Positions 7,311 through 11,659 of a stretch of DNA of 11,659 bases are shown here, one piece after another. The stretch is from Deltaproteobacteria bacterium. GTDB taxonomy: Bacteria; JAUYMQ01. The position numbers and the translations under genes were made by a program. The number at the start of each line of letters is the position of its first letter. Positions within the stretch are counted from its first letter, which is position 1. The stretch is taken from contig JAUYMQ010000563.1 of assembly GCA_030698575.1 (NCBI GenBank), positions 1 through 11,659 of the forward strand, read 5' to 3'. Below the pieces are notes generated by a model. That model worked only from the letters and a program-made list of their open reading frames with translations. It was not told the DNA's origin and did no database searches.

Positions 7311-8774
7311 ATGCATCGATATCTGCTTGTCCTCGTTCTCGTCCTTCTCTCACTTCCTCTCGGACCTGTTCAGACCCTGGCGCTCGACGGCGCCGACGGC
7401 GAGGGTGAGGCCTCCGTCGCAACCGCCGCGCGCACCCTTACCCGGACCGTGGATCCCGTCATCGTGCAGGGAAAGGAGCTGCCCGGCATGAGCGGCCGTC
7501 CCCTGGCGAGCCTCCGCGCGTTCGCCCTGCGCGACGGGCGCCTCGAAGCGATCCCATACCAGATTGACGAATTCGACGAGAAGGGACGCATCACGTGCCC
7601 GGAGGGGAAGGACCCGCGGAAAGACGAAGACGAGGGGCATCTCGATTCGAACGACGAAGTGGTGGTCATGGCGGCCGATCTCGGCGACAAGGCCCCCCGC
7701 CGCATCTTCCCGCGCGACGCGAGAGCGGCTTCAGAGGTGAGGGTGCAGGACCCGACGTCGGGGACCCAGGCCTGGTTCTATGTCTTCGATTTCGATTCTC
7801 CGCCGCCGCCCTCGCCGGTTGAGTACGTCCAGTACGACCCGACGGAGGACAAGGCCTCGTCGGATCTCTACCTGGTGGATTTCAACGAGCGGCGCTCGAT
7901 CCTCCTCGACGATATGAGAATCAAGGGTAAGGACGGCAAGCTCGGGGTGAACATCATCGATCGGATCAAGGTTCGCACGTGGTTCAAGTCGCGGATCTTC
8001 ATCACCTTCAAGTTCAACGAGGAGGATATCACCAGCCACGTCACGGCCCACAAGAACGGCCCCATCCGCTCGGTGCGCTCCGCCGACTACTTTCTGAAGC
8101 TCCTGTTCATCAAGGTCACGCCGTCGGCGCACGTGGACTATCTCTTCTATCGCAACGCCATTGTCGGGCCCGGCGAACTGAAGGTGCCCTTCAACCCGAA
8201 GCTCGTGCTGCGGGGCGGGAGCCGGGCTGTCACGGGGCTCGACTTCGACGAGGCTGTCCGCGGCTGGCAGTTCTACAGCGCCAGGAACCCCAATCCCATC
8301 GTGCTCGACGGCATCAACAAGACTGGAGACGGCCTCGAGAAGAAAGATGTCAACTGGTTTGCCCTGTTCGGGGAAGAGGGCGGCACCATGACGCGCGTCG
8401 TCTACGGCCCCAGCATCCTGAAAGCCAAGCAGGGGTACGACCTGTACTACGTCGATGACCTCGATCAGGATGGCTCCCCCGAGAGGACGAAGGGCGAGAC
8501 GATGTTCGGGTTTACCATGGACCTTCTGAAGCTTCCCCGGGGGGCCCACCAGCTCTGGTTTTACCAGTATTTTGCGTCACCCTTCACTATGGGTGATGAG
8601 GTGAAGTTCAACGACATCCTCGATCACGCGCTTGAGCCGCGCGCGCTCGCGGTCTCGGTTCCCCGCGACGGCATGGCCACGCCGAGCGCGGCGGGAAGCG
8701 ACCCGGGGGAGAATGGGGAAGCGCTCCCGGCCCACGGCGGGAAGGCCGGCGAAGCCGCCGACAGGGAGGGCTGA
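7311..8774 (+). CDS. Conserved exported protein of unknown function
   Basis: This is a 487-residue protein with a clear N-terminal signal peptide: MHRY, a hydrophobic run of Leu and Val to about residue 20, and likely cleavage after Ala24 in QTLA. It should act in the periplasm or outer envelope. I do not assign a known domain. Recognisable segments are DPVIVQGKELPG (48-59), IPYQIDEFDE (81-90), an acidic stretch DEDEGHLDSNDEVVVMAADLG (105-125), an aromatic and charged middle region, and YYVDDLDQDGSPE in the C-terminal third. The Asp-rich DLDQDGSPE could bind calcium, but that is only a guess. The last 40 or so residues are Gly, Ala, Glu and Pro-rich and probably disordered. Only one Cys is seen, in RITCPEGK. 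No transmembrane segment follows the signal peptide. It is the first gene of an operon, with the thioesterase start 4 bases after its stop, so a role linked to acyl or ester metabolism at the envelope is inferred. Confidence 0.8.
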   Translation: MHRYLLVLVLVLLSLPLGPVQTLALDGADGEGEASVATAARTLTRTVDPVIVQGKELPGMSGRPLASLRAFALRDGRLEAIPYQIDEFDEKGRITCPEGKDPRKDEDEGHLDSNDEVVVMAADLGDKAPRRIFPRDARAASEVRVQDPTSGTQAWFYVFDFDSPPPPSPVEYVQYDPTEDKASSDLYLVDFNERRSILLDDMRIKGKDGKLGVNIIDRIKVRTWFKSRIFITFKFNEEDITSHVTAHKNGPIRSVRSADYFLKLLFIKVTPSAHVDYLFYRNAIVGPGELKVPFNPKLVLRGGSRAVTGLDFDEAVRGWQFYSARNPNPIVLDGINKTGDGLEKKDVNWFALFGEEGGTMTRVVYGPSILKAKQGYDLYYVDDLDQDGSPERTKGETMFGFTMDLLKLPRGAHQLWFYQYFASPFTMGDEVKFNDILDHALEPRALAVSVPRDGMATPSAAGSDPGENGEALPAHGGKAGEAADREG

Positions 8775-8778
8775 GGGC

Positions 8779-9228
8779 GTGAAATCCCGCGTCGAGCGAA
8801 GGGTCATCTTCGCCGAAACCGACGCCATGCGGATTGTGTACTATGCGAACTATCTGAAGTATTTCGAGATCGGGCGCGCGGAATTCTTCAGGGAATTTGA
8901 CGCGCCCTTCACCCACTACATCGACAAGGGCCTCTATCTCGCGGTTACAGAGACGGCCGCCCGCTATCACCGGCCGGCGCGCTACGATGATATGCTCATC
9001 ATCGAAACAAGCCTGACGCGGCTTGGCCGGGCAACGCTCGACATGGGATACGTGATCACGCTCAAGGACACCGGGGATCTGATCTCGACCGGGATGACCG
9101 GCCACGCGATCCTGGATGAATCCGGGCGCGTACGCCGCTTCGATCCTGATTTTATAGGGCGCCTACGGCCCCTGCTTTCGGATCCCCCGCCCGCGAGGGC
9201 CGGTGCCCGGAGGAGAGGCGAATCATGA
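8779..9228 (+). CDS. YbgC/FadM-type acyl-CoA thioesterase (hotdog fold)
   Basis: The product is a 149-residue cytoplasmic hotdog-fold enzyme expected to hydrolyse acyl-CoA thioesters. The 4HBT active-site segment is plain: ETDAMRIVYYANYLKYFEIGR from residue 13, with Asp15 in the position of the YbgC catalytic acid and Tyr-Ala-Asn-Tyr at 22-25. An Arg (18) replaces the Gly usual after DAM or DQM. The middle ITETAARYHRP-like strand (here VTETAARYHRPARYDD) and the central strands match the family, and the length is typical. I chose GTG 8779 because GGGAGGG at 8764-8770 lies 8 bases upstream and the hotdog domain starts at once; the same frame is open further upstream but only shadows the previous gene. 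Its stop overlaps the hydrolase start as ATGA, which implies translational coupling. Chain-length preference is unknown. The Arg-rich tail after about residue 135 is non-conserved. Confidence 0.88.
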   Translation: MKSRVERRVIFAETDAMRIVYYANYLKYFEIGRAEFFREFDAPFTHYIDKGLYLAVTETAARYHRPARYDDMLIIETSLTRLGRATLDMGYVITLKDTGDLISTGMTGHAILDESGRVRRFDPDFIGRLRPLLSDPPPARAGARRRGES

Positions 9229-10328
9229 GCTTCATGGACTTTCTCGGATGGGCAGGCGGAACCCTGGGGTTCATCGTCTTGCTCTGGGCCGCCGCCGCGG
9301 TCTGGATCACGCGCCGCCACCGGATATCGACCCTCCCAGACGAACGGCACGCCGCCGTCACGACGGACGGCTGGCTGCTCGCCCTTCACCGGTATCTGCC
9401 GCGGACGGAAGGCCCCGGCCGGGGGCCGGTTCTCCTCTGTCACGGACTTCTGGCCAACCGGGGAAACCTGGATCTCGATGAGCGACGCTCCGTCGCCAGG
9501 TACCTGGCCGGGATGGGCTTCGACGCCTGGGTGATCGAGCTGCGGGGCAGCGGCCTCTCGCGGGACGCGAACGGCCGCCGGGGGCTCGGGCGCATCACCT
9601 TCGATGACTACGTGGAGCGCGATATCCCCGCCGCCATCCAGACCATCCTCAAGGAAACAGGTTGGGAGCAGCTTCAGTGGGTCGGCCACAGCATGGGCGG
9701 GATGCTGCTTTACGCCTACCTCTCGAACCGGGACGACAGATCCATCGCGGCCGCCGTGACCATCGGTTCGCCGATCGACTTCACGGTGCTCTCGCGAACG
9801 GCGCGTGACCTGCTGCGCCTGCGGCCGCTCCTTCGACTCGGCTGGGTTCCCCTCGGCTACATGCTTCGCGGGTTGCTCCCTCTCCTGCGGCTGTCACGCC
9901 GGGCGCTGCTCGACATGGGCCTCGTTTCGTCGAACCTGAGCGGCGCCGAGATCGGCGAAGTGCTCGTCAACGTGATCGAGGGTTTCGGCCCGGCCGGCGT
10001 TCTGGAGCAGTTCGGCAACTGGGTCGAGGAGGGCGTCTACGTGAGCCGCGACGGGCGCCGGCCCTACGGCACCCTGACGCACCTTCGATGCCCGCTCCTG
10101 GTCATCCAGCCGTCGCTCGACAACATTGCGCCTCCGGACAGCGTGCGCCCGGCCGTCGATCGGGCGCCTGCGACCGAGAAGACCTACCGCCTCTTCGGAA
10201 AGGTGTCCGGCGACGATCGCGACTACGGCCACGGAGACATCCTGCTCTCCGACGCGGCTCGCCAGAACGTCTTCCCTCTCATTGCTGACTGGCTCATCAA
10301 GCACGCCCCCTCGCCGCCACAGGCCTGA
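9225..10328 (+). CDS. Membrane-anchored PhaC-like alpha/beta hydrolase
   Basis: This 367-residue alpha/beta-fold hydrolase carries one N-terminal membrane helix (about 8-28, followed by RRHR), so it is probably tethered to the inner membrane. The oxyanion motif is LLCHGLLANRGNLDLD with His73-Gly74. The nucleophile elbow is GHSMGG with Ser156. The acid is likely Asp299 in PSLDNIAPP and the base His336 in YGHGDILLS. A helical lid with many Leu and Arg lies at about 187-275. The LDNIAPP and lid arrangement recalls PHA synthases and lipases of the PhaC-like group, but the nucleophile is Ser, not the Cys of true synthases, so esterase or lipase activity is expected. ATG 9225 overlaps the thioesterase stop (ATGA) and has the strong ribosome site GGAGGAG at 9209-9215. 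It is the last gene of the operon. Substrate is unknown. Confidence 0.87.
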   Translation: MSFMDFLGWAGGTLGFIVLLWAAAAVWITRRHRISTLPDERHAAVTTDGWLLALHRYLPRTEGPGRGPVLLCHGLLANRGNLDLDERRSVARYLAGMGFDAWVIELRGSGLSRDANGRRGLGRITFDDYVERDIPAAIQTILKETGWEQLQWVGHSMGGMLLYAYLSNRDDRSIAAAVTIGSPIDFTVLSRTARDLLRLRPLLRLGWVPLGYMLRGLLPLLRLSRRALLDMGLVSSNLSGAEIGEVLVNVIEGFGPAGVLEQFGNWVEEGVYVSRDGRRPYGTLTHLRCPLLVIQPSLDNIAPPDSVRPAVDRAPATEKTYRLFGKVSGDDRDYGHGDILLSDAARQNVFPLIADWLIKHAPSPPQA

Positions 10329-10338
10329 TTTCAGGCCT
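10321..10338 (+). repeat. Perfect inverted repeat over the hydrolase stop codon
   Basis: AGGCCTGA (10321-10328) and TCAGGCCT (10331-10338) are perfect reverse complements separated by TT. The TGA stop of the hydrolase gene forms the end of the left arm. With a four-base effective loop this is a 7-bp hairpin. No T-run follows, so it may protect or end the transcript only weakly. Confidence 0.6.
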
Positions 10339-10373
10339 TCGCGGCCTCTCAAACCGCTAAACCCCACAGACAG

Positions 10374-10392
10374 GGTGACCATTCGCGTCACC
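10374..10392. repeat. Inverted repeat GGTGAC/GTCACC
   Basis: GGTGAC (10374-10379) and GTCACC (10387-10392) flank a 7-base spacer. This could be a short hairpin or the two half-sites of a DNA-binding protein. It lies just before the stronger hairpin at 10404-10425. A chance match is possible. Confidence 0.4.
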
Positions 10393-10403
10393 ACACCGGG
10401 GGC

Positions 10404-10425
10404 GATGTCCCGTTTCCGGGACATC
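10404..10425 (+). terminator. Strong hairpin, possible terminator of the three-gene operon
   Basis: A perfect 9-bp stem, GATGTCCCG (10404-10412) with CGGGACATC (10417-10425), encloses the loop TTTC. It lies 75 bases after the hydrolase stop. The downstream sequence CGTCCTTTCCCCC has no real T-tract, so it is not a classical intrinsic terminator. It may act as a hairpin-only terminator or an mRNA-stabilising 3' end. The stem is seen directly; the function is inferred. Confidence 0.5.
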
Positions 10426-10472
10426 CGTCCTTTCCCCCGGCAGCAGGCCCTCCGCCGACCTCCCTGATTGCA

Positions 10473-10484
10473 TGGAAGCTTCCA
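10473..10484. promoter_or_regulatory. Perfect 12-bp palindrome, candidate operator
   Basis: TGGAAGCTTCCA is perfectly self-complementary without a spacer, so it cannot fold as a hairpin and would be recognised as duplex DNA. It sits 8 bases upstream of the putative -35 element of the PEP-CTERM gene, a normal place for an activator or repressor site. No regulator is identified. Confidence 0.35.
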
Positions 10485-10491
10485 GTACCTC

Positions 10492-10519
10492 TCAAGCTCC
10501 GTGACGCCAGCGCCGATAA
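10492..10519 (+). promoter_or_regulatory. Sigma28 (FliA)-like promoter of the PEP-CTERM gene
   Basis: GCCGATAA at 10512-10519 matches the sigma28 -10 consensus exactly. TCAAGC at 10492-10497 resembles the TCAAG/TAAAG -35 element, with a spacer about one base longer than the usual optimum. Transcription would start near 10527, giving a leader of about 90 bases. No good sigma70 or sigma54 promoter was seen in the same intergenic region. This is a consensus match only. Confidence 0.4.
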
Positions 10520-10534
10520 ATACAGACAGCGTTG

Positions 10535-10593
10535 GGCAGTTCCGCGGTGCCGGCTACCCACCCGGGGATAGGCGTGCCGCGGAGTTGGATGCC
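10535..10593 (+). promoter_or_regulatory. Structured 5' leader hairpin of the PEP-CTERM gene
   Basis: TTCCGCGG (10540-10547) pairs with CCGCGGAG (10577-10584), seven Watson-Crick pairs plus a G-U. The outer arms GGCA (10535-10538) and TGCC (10590-10593) pair across an asymmetric bulge. Inside, CTA/TAG and CCC/GGG (10554-10571) can form an upper stem with loop ACCC. The structure ends 3 bases before the purine-rich ribosome site at 10596-10606. It matches no riboswitch class that I recognise. The pairing is seen directly; a regulatory role is inferred. Confidence 0.45.
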
Positions 10594-10616
10594 ACGGGGA
10601 GGGAGGCACAAAGAGA

Positions 10617-11306
10617 ATGCGATCCAGGTTAATCATCTTAGCTGTGCTGGTTCTTTTCGGTTTCGCTGCGAGCGTCCACGAGGCTTCGGCATTGCCGCTG
10701 GGGCCGAAGCTCTATATGCAGATTGACAAGTGGACCTTCAAGCCGGCCAAGGGGGACAAGCCCGGTGAGCTTCAGATCAAGAAAGGGAATGTAATCGCGG
10801 TCCAGTACGCCGATGACACCGTGGTTACTCAACCGACGGATTTCGAGACCATCGTCGGCGCGAAGGTGAAGTTTCAGAAAAAGATCCAGCAGTCGATGAA
10901 CGATCCGTTCACCTTCATGGACTCCACGCTCGAGATCGTGAGCGGCAAGACCGTCTACATCGCGGGAATGCTGACGAACGTCACTTTCGATCCGGGCGTC
11001 AACATGACCGACGGAATTGTGACGCTCAACCTCGGCTTCCAGCTGGATAACCTCTGGTTCAGCACGCTGAACACGAGCGCCAATTCACGTTTCACGGAAG
11101 AGTACGCCACGCTCAGCAGCATGACGGCTGGCGCGCTGGCGCTGACGCTGGTCAGCTCCAGCGAGGCGGGCGAGCGGATCGATCTCTTCAACGTGAAGTC
11201 GAAGGGAAGGGCCTCGGCCGAGTTCCAGCTTCCGGAGCCAGGCTCCATCGCGCTCCTGGGTGCGGGGCTGGCCGGCCTCGCGCGGCTCCGGCGGCGTCGC
11301 AACTAG
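10617..11306 (+). CDS. PEP-CTERM sorting domain protein, function unknown
   Basis: This is a 229-residue exported protein. The signal peptide spans MRSRLIILAVLVLFGFAA to about Ala25 (HEASA, then LPLGPK). The C terminus is a textbook PEP-CTERM signal at 206-229: PEPGS, a hydrophobic stretch IALLGAGLAGLA, then RLRRRRN. In known systems an exosortase (XrtA/EpsH type) removes this tail and the protein is released or anchored at the cell surface, often with exopolysaccharide. No exosortase gene is in the window, so processing must be encoded elsewhere. The mature part is beta-rich and polar with no Cys, and matches no domain I recognise. ATG 10617 follows GGAGG (10602-10606) with 10 bases of spacing. 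The gene is monocistronic, with its own leader and a strong terminator, so it appears to be independently regulated. Confidence 0.85.
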   Translation: MRSRLIILAVLVLFGFAASVHEASALPLGPKLYMQIDKWTFKPAKGDKPGELQIKKGNVIAVQYADDTVVTQPTDFETIVGAKVKFQKKIQQSMNDPFTFMDSTLEIVSGKTVYIAGMLTNVTFDPGVNMTDGIVTLNLGFQLDNLWFSTLNTSANSRFTEEYATLSSMTAGALALTLVSSSEAGERIDLFNVKSKGRASAEFQLPEPGSIALLGAGLAGLARLRRRRN

Positions 11307-11356
11307 CCTCCTCCCCAGCAGGGCCGCCCAAGCGGGGGCGGTCTCCGAAACAGCAG

Positions 11357-11393
11357 AGCCCCCGGAACTTGTGTTCCGGGGGCTTCGCTTTTT
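11357..11393 (+). terminator. Rho-independent terminator of the PEP-CTERM gene
   Basis: A perfect 12-bp stem, AGCCCCCGGAAC (11357-11368) with GTTCCGGGGGCT (11373-11384), has the loop TTGT. It is followed by TCGC and then five T at 11389-11393. It lies 50 bases after the stop codon. Stem length and T-run make this the clearest terminator in the window. Confidence 0.92.
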
Positions 11394-11439
11394 GTGCCGC
11401 CTCTTTTCTCCGGTCTCTCTCTTCGATGTCCGGGCGCAA

Positions 11440-11466
11440 AGCGAAAGGCGGCTCCGAGGAGCCGCC
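11440..11466 (-). terminator. Opposite-facing terminator-like hairpin
   Basis: GGCGGCTCC (11447-11455) and GGAGCCGCC (11458-11466) form a 9-bp palindrome with a GA centre, or 8 bp with a four-base loop. Read on the minus strand, the hairpin is followed by TTTCGC and a further TTTG, a weak T-rich tail. It would stop a minus-strand transcript coming from the right. On the plus strand it could be a backup to the terminator 54 bases before it. Confidence 0.55.
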
Positions 11467-11659
11467 ACTTGCATGGGGTGACCGCCACAGCCGACGTGGC
11501 CAGTGAATTTAAACCCTGTATTACCAGGTGGGCTCCGTGTCGCGAGCGTCCGGTTTTCCGCACTGGGCGGAAGACACTCAGCAGCGAGGAACGGATCCCG
11601 GTTTTGAGCATTAGGGTAGAAATTGCAACCGGCCATCGCGTACCAGGCAGTCCCGAGGG
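11467..11659. other. Right-edge region without a convincing gene
   Basis: Together with 11307-11466 this makes 353 bases without a credible gene. Minus-strand open frames here (up to 11636 and 11611) have no recognisable motif and composition unlike the real genes, and they run through both terminators. No tRNA or rRNA signature is seen. A dyad is present: GTGTC (11537-11541) and TTCCGC (11556-11561) pair in order with GCGGAA (11567-11572) and GACAC (11573-11577), giving an 11-bp helix with a 14-base bulge. This could be part of a structured RNA or an unrelated control region of the next gene. Confidence 0.35.

Noticed and set aside
8632-8778. In-frame upstream extension of the thioesterase from ATG 8632
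   Set aside because: It overlaps the 3' end of the preceding gene and encodes an Arg-rich stretch outside the hotdog fold, while GTG 8779 has a near-perfect ribosome site 8 bases upstream.
10531-10547. Possible sigma54 promoter TTGGGCAG...CCGC before the PEP-CTERM gene
   Set aside because: The distance between the TGG and GC elements is 8 bases instead of the required 10, so it does not fit the -24/-12 geometry.
11551-11577. Hairpin TTCCGC/GCGGAA considered as a terminator or part of a tRNA
   Set aside because: It has only a 6-bp core stem, no T-run after it on either strand, and no T-loop or anticodon-like pattern.
11085-11636. Minus-strand open frame of 183 codons at the right edge
   Set aside because: It crosses both terminators and the antisense of the PEP-CTERM coding region, has no recognisable motif, and its residue mix looks like a shadow frame.
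1-11659. CRISPR arrays, insertion sequences, prophage or integrase genes
   Set aside because: No regularly spaced direct repeats, transposase or integrase motifs or terminal inverted repeats were seen on either strand.

Overview
This window is GC-rich bacterial chromosomal DNA with dense gene packing. The envelope-related content points to a Gram-negative bacterium: a C25 (gingipain-type) cysteine peptidase, a PEP-CTERM substrate protein and a seven-helix membrane histidine kinase. The style fits an uncultured lineage of the Deltaproteobacteria, Myxococcota or Eisenbacteria grade. That placement is inference from gene style only; no marker gene is present.

Layout, left to right. (1) Positions 1-3689, + strand: the 3' part of a very large modular secreted C25 peptidase, cut by the left edge. 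(2) 3690-5197, - strand: a two-gene ABC-2 exporter operon, ATPase then permease, with GTGA overlap. It converges on the peptidase gene with no intergenic base. (3) 5323-7113, + strand: an orphan 7TM-PAS sensor histidine kinase, divergent from the ABC operon. (4) 7311-10328, + strand: a tight three-gene operon of a conserved exported protein of unknown function, a YbgC/FadM-type acyl-CoA thioesterase and a membrane-anchored PhaC-like alpha/beta hydrolase. (5) 10329-10616: an intergenic region unusually rich in inverted repeats. (6) 10617-11306, + strand: a small PEP-CTERM protein, ending in a textbook intrinsic terminator at 11357-11393. (7) 11394-11659: no convincing gene, but a second terminator-like hairpin facing the other way and some further dyad symmetry.

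How the genes work together: the ABC pair is one exporter. The thioesterase and hydrolase are translationally coupled and probably act on related acyl or ester substrates, with the upstream exported protein as a linked envelope component. The peptidase and the PEP-CTERM protein are both exported products, but nothing shows they belong to one pathway. The kinase has no response regulator here, so its target is unknown.

The most unusual signals are regulatory. One is a near-consensus sigma70 promoter so close to the ABC ATPase start codon that the mRNA should be leaderless. The other is the leader of the PEP-CTERM gene, with a sigma28-like GCCGATAA element, a perfect 12-bp palindrome and a long hairpin ending just before the ribosome binding site.
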